DNA from: Rhodococcus koreensis
GTDB taxonomy: Bacteria > Actinomycetota > Actinomycetes > Mycobacteriales > Mycobacteriaceae
Length of the DNA stretch: 64,000 nucleotides
Direction: 5' to 3'
NCBI RefSeq assembly: GCF_900105905.1
Contig: NZ_FNSV01000005.1
Coordinates: forward strand, 2,852,001-2,916,000
Shown: one piece after another, positions 46,997 to 57,212 of the stretch
How positions within the stretch are numbered: the first letter of the stretch is position 1
Layout of the letters: every line of letters starts with the position of its first letter
Notes under the pieces: generated by a model
Seen by the model: the letters and a program-made list of their open reading frames with translations, nothing else
What the model was told of the DNA's origin: nothing
The model's database searches: none
Position numbers and translations under genes: made by a program

Positions 46997-47724
46997 CCCG
47001 ATCTGCGCTCGTCACCGGGGCTGCCGGCGGGATCGGGCTGGCAACGGTACATCGTCTGGCCAAGGACGGTGTCCGGGTCGTGGCCACCGACGTCAAAGAC
47101 CGCGTCGACAATCTGCCCAGCGGCGTCGAATACGTGGCTTTCGATCTCCTGGGCACCGAGGGCTTCGACGACCTGTTCACGTCCTTCTCCGACGACGGTC
47201 TGGACTACCTGGTCAATGCGGCGGGTGTGGCGTTCTTCGATCGCGACGGGTCGACGTTCGACATCGAGGAGTCGATCTGGGACACCACCCTCGGTATCAA
47301 CCTGCACGGGCTGCGGAAGGTGATCAGGGCCGCGATCCCTCATCTGCGCCGGGGTCGCGGCCGCAGCATCGTCAATGTGGCAAGTACCGCCGGGGTCCGC
47401 GGGATGGATTCTCCCCTCGACGCCTACCAGGTGAGCAAGGCCGCGGTGGTCTCTTTGACCCATGCCCTGGCGTTGCAGCTGGGCCCCGAGGGAATTCGGG
47501 CCAACACCGTGTGCCCCGGAGCGATCCTCACCCCGATGATCGACTACCTCTACGAGCGCTCGCCCGAGCGTCGCACCGACATGGAGAACCGGACACCGTT
47601 GCGCCGGCTGGGCCTCCCCGAGGACATCGCGGCCGCAATTGCGTTCCTGCTCTCCGACGAGGCGTCCTTCATCACGGCCGTCGACCTGGTCGTCGACGGC
47701 GGTTGGACAGCACAGATCAAGTAG
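46993..47724 (+). CDS. short-chain dehydrogenase/reductase (SDR d)
   Basis: 243 residues. TGAAGGIGLATV cofactor loop, ATDVKD with an Asp favouring NAD, NAAGVAFFD, Ser in NVASTAGVR, Y-x3-K in AYQVSKAAV and TAVDLVVDGG at the end. It overlaps the esterase gene (ATGA) and is the last gene of the operon begun at 39481. With four SDRs in 10 kb, successive alcohol oxidations or stereospecific pairs are likely. Confidence 0.86.
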   Translation: MTRSALVTGAAGGIGLATVHRLAKDGVRVVATDVKDRVDNLPSGVEYVAFDLLGTEGFDDLFTSFSDDGLDYLVNAAGVAFFDRDGSTFDIEESIWDTTLGINLHGLRKVIRAAIPHLRRGRGRSIVNVASTAGVRGMDSPLDAYQVSKAAVVSLTHALALQLGPEGIRANTVCPGAILTPMIDYLYERSPERRTDMENRTPLRRLGLPEDIAAAIAFLLSDEASFITAVDLVVDGGWTAQIK

Positions 47725-47960
47725 CGACGCCGCGTGGTCGGGTCTCGGAGATCCGATCCCGGACACGCTCACACGCGCACCACCCCGGGGAGCCGATCCA
47801 TCCCGGCCGCCCCCGAAAAACCCCTCAGCATCAGCAAATTTCCCTCTGGGGATTGACATCCACCTTAAAGGCCTAAATACTGAACCAATAGAGGTTTGGG
47901 GTTAGTCCACAAGGTCCCAGACTCCGGCCCCAGTACCAAGCCTTCAGACAGGAGAACGCC
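47725..47960. promoter_or_regulatory. promoter region of the monooxygenase gene
   Basis: 236 bases. TTGACA (47853-47858) and AATACT (47876-47881) with a 17-base spacer form a plausible sigma-70-type promoter. The locus motif lies on and just after the -10 box. Confidence 0.5.
47866..47900. promoter_or_regulatory. locus-specific regulatory motif, copy 3 (monooxygenase)
   Basis: AAAGGCCTAAATACTGAACC followed by AATAGAGGTTTGGG. It shares the AAAG-R-CCTAAA block and the ACCAAT block with copy 2 at the same spacing. Overlap with the -10 box fits repression. Confidence 0.6.
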
Positions 47961-49445
47961 ATGGCACCCAGCGCACGCGGGCGGACCACAGCACGAGTTG
48001 CCATCATCGGTTCCGGATTCAGCGGCATCGCAGCCGCGATCGCGCTGAAGAAGAAGGGGATCGAGGACTTCATCATCTTCGAGCAGTCCCCCGGACTCGG
48101 TGGGACCTGGTGGCACAACCGGTACCCGGGCGCCGAGGTCGACCTCGAGTCCCACATCTACTCGTTCTCCTACGAGCGCTATGACTGGAGCCGCACCCAC
48201 GCCGGCTGGCAGGAACTGCAGGGCTACCTCGAGCACGTCGCCCGTAGGTGGGACCTGCACAAGCACATCCTCTTCAACGAGAAGGTCGAGAGCGTGACCT
48301 GGTCGGACGAGAACCACGACTACATCGTGGCCACCGAATCCGGCACCGATCACAGACGGTTCATGTCCGTCATCAGCGCGGTCGGCTTCCTCAACATCCC
48401 GTTGGTTCCGCCGTTCGCCCGCGGCGAGAGCGACTACGAGGGCGCCCTGTGCCACACCTCGCGGTGGATCGACGGCCTCGATCTGACCGACAAGTCGATC
48501 GGCGTGGTCGGCACAGGCTCGTCGGCAGTCCAGGTCGTCACCGAGGCCGAAAAGGCCGGCTCGGAAGTGAAGATCTTCCAGCTCGAGCCCAACTGGTTGC
48601 TCCCCAAGAACAGCCGGGACTTCACCGAACAGGAGCGCAAGCTCAACCGCTTCGCACCGATCTACGCCTGGCGGCGGTTCAAGCTGTACGCCGACTACGA
48701 CAAGCGGCAGTACCGGGCCAGTCACGCCCGCTCCGATGGCCGGACCAACAAGGTCAAGCGTCAGCAGTCGCTGGAATTCATGCAGCGCGAGCTCGGTGAT
48801 CGTCCCGATCTGATGGAGCTGGTCACCCCGAAGTTCGCCTACGAGGCCCGGCGCACCGTGGTCAGCGACACCTACTACGCGGCGCTCAAGAGCCCCAAGG
48901 TCAGCCTGGTCCCCCACGGCGTCAAGGGACTCACGCGCACCGGCGCCGTCGACGCCAACGGCGACGAGCACGACCTCGACGTCATCATCCTCGCGACCGG
49001 GTTCGACGCAGCGAACTACCTCGGCAACTACCGGGTCCGCGGCGAGAACGGCGCCGATCTGCACGGCCACTGGGAAGGCGAGCCCGAGGCCTTCCTCGGG
49101 ATGATGGTGCCCGGGTTCCCGAACTTCTTCATCATGTACGGCCCGAACACCAACGCCATTCCGCTGGTGTCCTTCTACGAGGCGCAGGCCAGCTTCGCCG
49201 CCGGGCTGATCTCCCGCGCCGCAAAGAAGGGCCACACCCGAATTTCAGTGCGGCGCTCGGCGTTCCTGATCTACAACGACTGGGTACAGAGCGCGTTGGG
49301 TAAGACCGTGTGGGCCACGACCCGCAACTACTTCCAGGCCGGAAGCGGCAAGATCGTCTCCCAGTGGCCGTTCAGCGCATCGGCCTACATCGCGGCGACG
49401 AAGTTGCTGCGCCGGCTGGCCGTCAAGATCGACGGACGGTCCTGA
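47961..49445 (+). CDS. Baeyer-Villiger-like flavoprotein monooxygenase
   Basis: 494 residues. FAD Rossmann motif GSGFSG (17-22), then GGTWWHNRYPGAEVDLES typical of Baeyer-Villiger enzymes, the BVMO fingerprint in slightly altered form (YEGALCHTSRW, Tyr where Phe is usual), NADPH Rossmann motif GTGSSA and LATGFDAANYL. It should insert oxygen next to a ketone using NADPH and O2, or N- or S-oxygenate. AGGAG stands 8 bases before ATG 47961. It has its own promoter with the locus motif, so it is co-regulated with the SDR/ligase operon. The hairpins downstream end the transcript. Confidence 0.85.
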   Translation: MAPSARGRTTARVAIIGSGFSGIAAAIALKKKGIEDFIIFEQSPGLGGTWWHNRYPGAEVDLESHIYSFSYERYDWSRTHAGWQELQGYLEHVARRWDLHKHILFNEKVESVTWSDENHDYIVATESGTDHRRFMSVISAVGFLNIPLVPPFARGESDYEGALCHTSRWIDGLDLTDKSIGVVGTGSSAVQVVTEAEKAGSEVKIFQLEPNWLLPKNSRDFTEQERKLNRFAPIYAWRRFKLYADYDKRQYRASHARSDGRTNKVKRQQSLEFMQRELGDRPDLMELVTPKFAYEARRTVVSDTYYAALKSPKVSLVPHGVKGLTRTGAVDANGDEHDLDVIILATGFDAANYLGNYRVRGENGADLHGHWEGEPEAFLGMMVPGFPNFFIMYGPNTNAIPLVSFYEAQASFAAGLISRAAKKGHTRISVRRSAFLIYNDWVQSALGKTVWATTRNYFQAGSGKIVSQWPFSASAYIAATKLLRRLAVKIDGRS

Positions 49446-49447
49446 AC

Positions 49448-49486
49448 TTGCCGGCACCCGCGCCCCCAGCCGACGGGTGCCGGCAA
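49448..49486 (+). terminator. perfect 13-bp hairpin after the monooxygenase
   Basis: TTGCCGGCACCCG (49448-49460) pairs with CGGGTGCCGGCAA (49474-49486), 13-base loop, starting 2 bases after the stop codon. A terminator without a U-run. Confidence 0.65.
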
Positions 49487-49492
49487 CCTGCT

Positions 49493-49608
49493 CCAGCCGT
49501 TGGAGACCGGCTGGACCGTGGGAGGGGAAGCTACTCGGAGCTTCCCCTCCCAATTCGGCGCCACAACGCCGTGGGAGAACCGCCCGCCGCGACACCACCG
49601 TGTCGCGG
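49493..49608 (+). other. cluster of three more hairpins before acsA
   Basis: CCAGCCG/CGGCTGG (49493-49499 with 49508-49514). GGGAGGGGAAGCT/AGCTTCCCCTCCC (49520-49532 with 49539-49551; loop ACTCGG). CCGCGACAC/GTGTCGCGG (49587-49595 with 49600-49608; loop CACC). All pair perfectly. An alternative CTCCA/TGGAG pairing (49491-49495 with 49501-49505) competes with the first. They could be terminators, a transcribed leader of acsA or a small RNA. No known riboswitch class was recognised. Confidence 0.5.
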
Positions 49609-49775
49609 CAGGTTACACCGCGTTCCCCGCGAGAGCACCACTCCACCGCACCAATGCCGTGTCGAACGAAGATCACCGGTACACCGTTGCGACAGAAGAC
49701 TCTAGACCCGTGAAACAGGCTGGAAGCCAGCCACACCCATGACTGCCGACGTCAGTCGAGAAAGAGGTAGCCACC

Positions 49776-51725
<1,950 letters not shown>

Positions 51726-51755
51726 CCGACTCCGCAACCGAAAGATCGCGACGAG

Positions 51756-52028
51756 ATGGACCTACACGAAAAGGACATGCTGGCCTTCGCACGGACCTGG
51801 CAACCCTACGGCGGCAACGACGATCAGATCCTGCCCGAATTCGGCATCAGCGAACCCACGTTCTATCAGCGAGTCCTGGCCCTCCTCGCCCGCCCGCGTA
51901 CAGTCGGCCTCGGGGATGAGGAGCGTAAAGCTCTGATCACCTTCTGCATGGCGAAGCTCCGGGAGTACGGCTACCCGCAGAGGGATAGGCCGGGAATGAC
52001 GAGACAACGAGCAATACGGCACAGCTGA
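51756..52028 (+). CDS. small DUF3263-like protein
   Basis: 90 residues. KDMLAFARTWQPYGGNDDQI then EFGISEPTFYQRVLALL fits DUF3263, small actinobacterial proteins with an HTH-like core, and matches the two genes at 7.1-7.8 kb. It starts 30 bases after acsA and is probably co-transcribed with it. Function unknown; regulatory DNA binding is the usual guess. Confidence 0.7.
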   Translation: MDLHEKDMLAFARTWQPYGGNDDQILPEFGISEPTFYQRVLALLARPRTVGLGDEERKALITFCMAKLREYGYPQRDRPGMTRQRAIRHS

Positions 52029-53518
52029 GATATCGGCTCCCGGCTTTCAGCCGCGCCTGCGGGCACGATCGAGACCCTCCCGATTGGATTGAATCGGCCT
52101 TACGGCCGGCAAAGGTGCTGACCACTCCGAATGATTGCATGGGGACCGACTCACTGAGCGGCTGTGGTGATGCCGAAGGCTCCGACTCACACAGCCATGG
52201 AGATCCAGGGCGGCTATGTGCCGAGCCACGAGTCAAGTGGGAACTATGCGGAATGAGGGCCGGTTGGGCAGCCGCGACAACGATACGGGGGTCGGACCGG
52301 GCCCGCGCATGGAGTTAGGGCGGGGCTCCCCGTCGAGAAGGTCGTTCGAACAGCCACACCGTCGGACTATGTGCACAGGCCTGGTAGCCGGACTTGGTGA
52401 CGCGCTCCCAGCGTTGGGGCGTTGTCATCCGAGCAACTGCCAGTCGAATTGAGAAGCCCCCCAACAAAACGCGACTCGTGGCGCTCTGCGCCACCCAGAA
52501 CGATCTGCACCGACCACCCATTCGCCTGGAGTGCGCGCCCAACACACCCCCACGCGACATCCCCGACGACGGGGTGGTGAACTGGTCGCGCACGTGTGGG
52601 TAGCATGCGGCGCCGACCTCACCAGTGCGACACTGCGATCTCGGTCTCGGCGACTTCAGTCAGGCACTCAGTCGCCCGCGTCGAATATTCCGCCAAATAT
52701 TCTGCTAGACATACATTCCCAAAGTTCGGATAACGATGAGTAAGTCAACTAGTGGATCACAGAGCCTGCCCCTCCGGCGACACTCGGCAGATGCCGCACC
52801 CCGATAGTCCTCGGCGCAGATCACATCGACCAGACACCCCACCCACAGCACCAGCACGATCAACCCGAGATACGGCATTCTCCCCACACCTGACTTGCCT
52901 CCGCTTCGCCGCGAAGACATCCTGTTTCTCGGTGTTCACATCTGCTGCGGCGGGCGGAGCGTTGCGGAGCAGTCGCTGAATGTCGCTGAGCCGCGCTATT
53001 GCGTGTGCCTCCCACAACCGTCGCAGTGGGACGGACTGAAATGTGAGCGCCAAATGCGCTGCCTGGAAGTCCCCGGTCTACACCGATGGGAGGGCAGATC
53101 GGATGTCCGGTGGTCATCGACTTCGGAGCGCGGATCGTCCTATTCGCGATGTGAACAAGTCGACGCGCACAGGTCATCGAGTTGAAGAAAGTTCGGACAC
53201 TCCGTGACGTTGTCGACCGTGCACTGGTGTTCGCCTGCATGTCCGTGAAGAACCGCGAAAGCACGTAGGGCGGACGACCAACGATCTGCGACGACATCCA
53301 GCAGAGGAACCTGGTCCACCCGATCGGAGGCCGACCGACGGAAAAGAGGTCGTCGTACGCGAGATCCAATCAGATTTGATGCGGACCGGGTGGGGTGCTG
53401 TGTCAATCGCAGGGATGGCCAAATCATTCTTCCGCAACCTAACTGCAGACAATTGCCCGCCCTCCGGGAGAGAGCACGGTTGCCGGCGTGGGAAATGTTG
53501 CTGCTTTCGACGGCTTAC
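52029..53518. other. 1.49 kb without a recognisable gene
   Basis: Several short frames exist on both strands (for example minus strand 52860-53369 and 53140-53427), but their compositions are irregular, they overlap each other, and no family or good ribosome-binding site is visible. Local composition around 52680-52745 is more AT-rich than the surroundings. I see no repeats, tRNA or insertion-sequence ends. It may be decayed coding DNA or harbour an untranslated RNA. Confidence 0.45.
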
Positions 53519-54022
53519 TCACGTGGTGACGGACGGTGCGATGCCGTGGGGGCTGGCGAAGGCGTCGCGTTGGGCTCGGCGCCGCTGCCGTGCTGACTCG
53601 AATCGCTGTGTGTCGAGGTCGGTGTGGAGGGGGCGGGGTGCAATGGTCACGGGTTTGCCGTCGGAGTCGACGGCGACCATGGTGAAGTATGAGCTGTTGG
53701 TGTGGCGGCTGGCTCCTTCCTGGATGTTCTCGGTGTCGACCCGGATACCGATTTCCATCGAGGTGCGTCCGGTGTAGTTCACCGATGCGGAGAAGGTGAC
53801 CAGTTCTCCGACGTGGATGATGTCCCGGAAGTGGACGCGGTCAACGGACAGGGTGACGACGTAGGTGCCGGCGTAGCGACTCGCGCAGCTGTAGGCGACC
53901 TGGTCGAGCAGTTTGAGCAGGCTGCCGCCGTGGACGTTGCCGGAGAAGTTGGCCATGTCCGGGGTCATCAGCACGGTCATCGACAGTGATGTCGGGCGGG
54001 TGATGGGGTCGTTCGCTGGCAT
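53519..54022 (-). CDS. acyl-CoA thioesterase (hotdog fold)
   Basis: 167 residues. MANFSGNVHGGSLLKLLDQVAY contains the HGG and Asp of YciA/BACH-type acyl-CoA hydrolases; SVDRVHFRDIIHVGELVTF completes the hotdog core. It hydrolyses acyl-CoA to free acid and CoA. ATG 54022 has GGAGAA in front; the frame extends upstream into low-complexity sequence. The C-terminal 30 residues (RQRRRAQRDAF) are basic. A strong palindrome lies 50-91 bases upstream. Confidence 0.86.
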   Translation of the reverse strand: MPANDPITRPTSLSMTVLMTPDMANFSGNVHGGSLLKLLDQVAYSCASRYAGTYVVTLSVDRVHFRDIIHVGELVTFSASVNYTGRTSMEIGIRVDTENIQEGASRHTNSSYFTMVAVDSDGKPVTIAPRPLHTDLDTQRFESARQRRRAQRDAFASPHGIAPSVTT

Positions 54023-54071
54023 GCGTTCTCCGTGGGTCTGGTGGTGGCAGGCGGGCTGTCCGCGGCCGAGT

Positions 54072-54113
54072 GCGGTGTTGTAGCGATACCGCGTTGTAGC
54101 GCTACAACACCGC
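54072..54113. promoter_or_regulatory. nested palindromic operator upstream of the thioesterase
   Basis: A 14-bp inverted repeat GCGGTGTTGTAGCG (54072-54085) / CGCTACAACACCGC (54100-54113) flanks and overlaps a perfect 16-base palindrome GTTGTAGCGCTACAAC (54093-54108). GTTGTAGCG therefore occurs twice. Typical of a TetR- or GntR-type operator with two sites; the regulator is not in the window. Confidence 0.6.
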
Positions 54114-54306
54114 GTTGCCCCGGCTCCTTGGCGTGAATGTGCGTCCGCAGTGCACCGTTGCGGGCGCGGTGCCACGCGACGACGTCAGTGCCGGCGCCGT
54201 CTGTGGTCGAGACGATGATCGGCGGCGCTGGTAGTGCCGCCCTCGTCGTCTGACGGCACGGGCGAAAGTACCCGCAGCGCACTTTTCGTGCGCCAATTTC
54301 AGAGGG

Positions 54307-55761
54307 TCAGCTCCGCCCCCAGAGCTTCGATTGCCCTGCTGGTGACCGTTTTTGGGGAATGTTCCATGGGTTCGCTTCCTGCAGTGGTTCGGGGAGCCAG
54401 GAGTCGAAGTAGTTCTGGAAAGCGACGGGGCGGAGGAATCGCTCGACGGCTGCGGTTCCGACCGCGGTGTGCAGTGGTGAGGTCGTCGACGGGAAGGGTC
54501 CGCCGTGGTGCTGTGCGGGTGTGACCGATACGCCGGTTGGCCACTCGTTGAGGATCAGTCGTCCGGTTCGCGTCTCCGCCAGACGGCGGAGGTCGTCGAG
54601 TGCGTCCGCGTCGGCTTCTTCTGCGTGCAGGGTGATGGTGAGCGAGCCGTGCAGGCGGTCGGCGGCGTCGGTGAGCTGCTTGACGTCGGTGTACTCGACG
54701 ATGATCGAGAACGGGCCGAAGGCCTCGGTGAGCACGTTGTCCGAGTGCTCGACGAAGGTGGGGTAGTCGATGGCCAGGAGTGCGGGCTGGTGGCATCCAT
54801 CGACTGTTGTCGGTTCGACGAGCATCCGGCCGCCGATCTGATCGCCGATCTCCTTCAGCCGGTCGGCGAAGCCGGAGGTGATGGAATCGGTAAGGAGTGC
54901 GCCGGTGCGTTTTCCGCCGATCCGTTCGGTGAGGACACCTTCGAGGCCGTGGCCGGTGGGCAGGAACACGATGCCGGGCTTGGTGCAGAACTGGCCGCTT
55001 CCGAGGGTGAAGGAGTCGACGAAGCCCTCGGCGATCGCCTGGCCACGCGCGTCGACGGCGGCCTGGCTGACGAAGACGGGGTTGATGCTTCCCAGCTCTC
55101 CATAGAACGGGATGGGTCGCGGTCGTTCGGCCGCAATCCCTGCCAGGAACAAGCCTCCGCGCACCGATCCGGTGAAGGTTGCCGCGTCGACGCGGTCGTC
55201 GCGGAGCGCGTCCACGCCGGCGTCGCGGCCCTCGATGAGATGGAAGGCTCCGGCCGGGGCGCCTGTATCGGTGAGCGCCGCGGAGACGAGCCGTGCGGTG
55301 AGTTCACTGAGTTTCGGGTGCCCTTCGTGGGCTTTCACGATCACCGGGCATCCGGCGGCCAGCGCCGATGCGGTATCGCCGCCCGCAACCGAGAACGCGA
55401 ACGGGAAGTTGCTTGCCGCGAAGTTGAGGACGACACCGATCGGCACCCGCATGCGGCGCAGGTTCGGCCTGGGTCCGGAACCGAAGTCCGGATCGGGGTC
55501 GTCGATGCGGGCGTCGAGGAACTCGCCGGTCCGCGCTTGTTCGGCGAACATCCGCAATTGCATCGTGGTTCGGGCGAGTTCGCCCCGCAGTCGGGGTTCC
55601 GGGAGGTGCGTTTCTTCCATCGCGACGGGCACCAGCTCGTCGGCTGCGGCGTCGAGACGGTCCGCGATTTCTACCAGTTGCGTGTATCGCTGTTGTGGAG
55701 TGTGACGGGCAAACTCGGCGTTGGCGCCTGTCGCCTGGTCCAGCACGGTGTCCAGGTCCAT
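54307..55761 (-). CDS. ketoglutarate-semialdehyde-type aldehyde dehydrogenase
   Basis: 484 residues of the ALDH group that includes alpha-ketoglutaric semialdehyde (2,5-dioxovalerate) dehydrogenase. The NFPFAFSVAGGDTASALAAGCPV and KAHEGHP motifs, catalytic Cys in GSGQFCTKPG and GELGSINPVFV are characteristic. It would give 2-oxoglutarate from the semialdehyde at the end of non-phosphorylative pentose/sugar-acid degradation. Two starts are possible: ATG 55761 (GGAG 11 bases before) or ATG 55782, which overlaps the rpiA stop as ATGA. Last gene of the leftward sugar operon. Confidence 0.8.
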   Translation of the reverse strand: MDLDTVLDQATGANAEFARHTPQQRYTQLVEIADRLDAAADELVPVAMEETHLPEPRLRGELARTTMQLRMFAEQARTGEFLDARIDDPDPDFGSGPRPNLRRMRVPIGVVLNFAASNFPFAFSVAGGDTASALAAGCPVIVKAHEGHPKLSELTARLVSAALTDTGAPAGAFHLIEGRDAGVDALRDDRVDAATFTGSVRGGLFLAGIAAERPRPIPFYGELGSINPVFVSQAAVDARGQAIAEGFVDSFTLGSGQFCTKPGIVFLPTGHGLEGVLTERIGGKRTGALLTDSITSGFADRLKEIGDQIGGRMLVEPTTVDGCHQPALLAIDYPTFVEHSDNVLTEAFGPFSIIVEYTDVKQLTDAADRLHGSLTITLHAEEADADALDDLRRLAETRTGRLILNEWPTGVSVTPAQHHGGPFPSTTSPLHTAVGTAAVERFLRPVAFQNYFDSWLPEPLQEANPWNIPQKRSPAGQSKLWGRS

Positions 55762-55778
55762 GTCTGTACCTGCTCCTC

Positions 55779-56537
55779 TCATTTGCGCCACGCCGGGATC
55801 CTGGCGGCATTCCGGTGTGGCAGTTCGATGAGTTTCGCCGCCCCGTCCGGGGAAGCCATGAGAATTTCGTGGGCGATGCCGGTGAACAGCCCGTTCTCGA
55901 CGACGCCGGCGATCCAGTTGAGGTTCGTGTCGAGCAGGGCCTTGTCGGTGATAGCGACCATGTGGGCGTCGAGGATGAAGTTGCCGCTGTCGGTGACCAC
56001 GGGCTGCCCGTCCCGGTGCCGCTGGACGATCTCGATGTCGCTGTAGCCGAGGTCGGTCAGTAGTGCGGAGATCGATCGCCGGGTCGCCTTCCACCCGAAC
56101 GGGATGACCTCGATCGGAAGTGGGAACGAGCCGAGTTGCTCGACGAGTTTGGTGTCGTCTGCGATGCACACCATCTTCGACGAGGCCTCGGCGACCATGC
56201 GTTCCCACAGCAGGCAGGCGCCGCCGCCCTTGATCATGTCGCCGTCGTGGTCGACCTCGTCGGGTCCGTCCAGGGTCACGTCGAGCGGGCGGTCGAGGTC
56301 GTTGAGATCGACGAGGGTGATGCCGACGGACAGGGCCAGGTCGCGGGTTGCGGTGGAGGTGGGGACACCGACGACATCGAGGCCGTCGGCGACCTTCTCG
56401 CCGAGGGCGCGGACGAACCACGCGGACGTCGTTCCGGAGCCGAGTCCGAGTCGGGCACCGTCGTGCGCGTAGCGCTCCACCGCGGCCCGGCCGACGGCGT
56501 ATTTCGCCGCGTCCTGCGGAGTTTCGGTCGTGTACAT
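55779..56537 (-). CDS. rpiA: ribose-5-phosphate isomerase A
   Basis: 252 residues. LGLGSGTTSAWFVRAL, STATRDLAL and the catalytic DGPDEVDHDGDMIKGGGACL are diagnostic of RpiA, which interconverts ribose-5-phosphate and ribulose-5-phosphate. It is in an operon with an FGGY kinase, so it is probably a dedicated copy for a pentose route rather than the housekeeping enzyme. ATG 56537 has AAAGGA about 10 bases before it. It follows the HAD gene by 24 bases. Confidence 0.88.
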   Translation of the reverse strand: MYTTETPQDAAKYAVGRAAVERYAHDGARLGLGSGTTSAWFVRALGEKVADGLDVVGVPTSTATRDLALSVGITLVDLNDLDRPLDVTLDGPDEVDHDGDMIKGGGACLLWERMVAEASSKMVCIADDTKLVEQLGSFPLPIEVIPFGWKATRRSISALLTDLGYSDIEIVQRHRDGQPVVTDSGNFILDAHMVAITDKALLDTNLNWIAGVVENGLFTGIAHEILMASPDGAAKLIELPHRNAARIPAWRK

Positions 56538-56561
56538 GTGGAGGAGTTCCTTTCGGGTGGT

Positions 56562-57212
56562 TCAGACGAGGGTGAGCAGGTCGTCGAAGGAGTCGAGCCG
56601 GAAGTCGGCATCGATATCGGAATGTCCCCAGCTCACATGGGCGTAGCGGATGCCTGCGGCTGCCGCGGTGTCGCGGTCGATGTCGGTGTCACCGACGTAG
56701 AGCACTTCCGAGGGGGCGCCGAGGGCGGCGATGGTGTCGGTGAGGTGCCGGGGATCGGGCTTGGGCCCGTCGGTGGCGTCGGAACCGATGACCGCCCCGA
56801 TGATCTTCCCGAGCCCGAGTGCATCGAGGACCGCATGGGCGATGGGTGTGCGCTTGTTGGTGCAGACTCCGAGCTGGATGCCCCGGGCGTCCAGTTCGGT
56901 GAGCACGGCGGCGGCGGTGTCGATCAGGCGGGTCTTTCTCGCCGGATTCGCGCGGTAACACTCGGAGTATGTCCGGAGGACGTCGTCGACGACCGGTGCG
57001 GTGACGGGCAGGCCGGCGACCCGCAGGCACTGTTCGACGAGTACGCGGGGGCCACCGCCGAGGGCGGCGGCGACCTGCGCGACCGTGACCCGGTGATCGC
57101 CGTGCCGGGCCAGCGCCTCGTTCATGGCCGCGGCGATGTCCTCACTGCTGTCGACCAGGGTGCCGTCGAGATCGAAGACGACTGCCGTGAATTTCGTCTG
57201 AGTGGTGCTCAT
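56562..57212 (-). CDS. phosphoglycolate-phosphatase-like HAD hydrolase
   Basis: 216 residues. HAD motif I VVFDLDGTLVDS, motif II VCTNKR, Lys in GPKPDPRHL and motif III YVGDTDIDRDTAAAAG, with a helical cap, as in Gph phosphatases. It dephosphorylates a small sugar phosphate or phosphoglycolate. The start overlaps the kinase stop (ATGA). In this operon it may clear a toxic phosphorylated intermediate. Confidence 0.83.
   Translation of the reverse strand: MSTTQTKFTAVVFDLDGTLVDSSEDIAAAMNEALARHGDHRVTVAQVAAALGGGPRVLVEQCLRVAGLPVTAPVVDDVLRTYSECYRANPARKTRLIDTAAAVLTELDARGIQLGVCTNKRTPIAHAVLDALGLGKIIGAVIGSDATDGPKPDPRHLTDTIAALGAPSEVLYVGDTDIDRDTAAAAGIRYAHVSWGHSDIDADFRLDSFDDLLTLV

Noticed and set aside
46302-47876. 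524-codon plus-strand frame across the esterase and SDR d
   Set aside because: Ser/Arg/Pro-rich shadow of two well-supported overlapping genes.
52860-53369. Minus-strand frame of 169 codons in the gene-poor stretch
   Set aside because: No ribosome-binding site, irregular composition, no family signature, overlapped by other equally weak frames.
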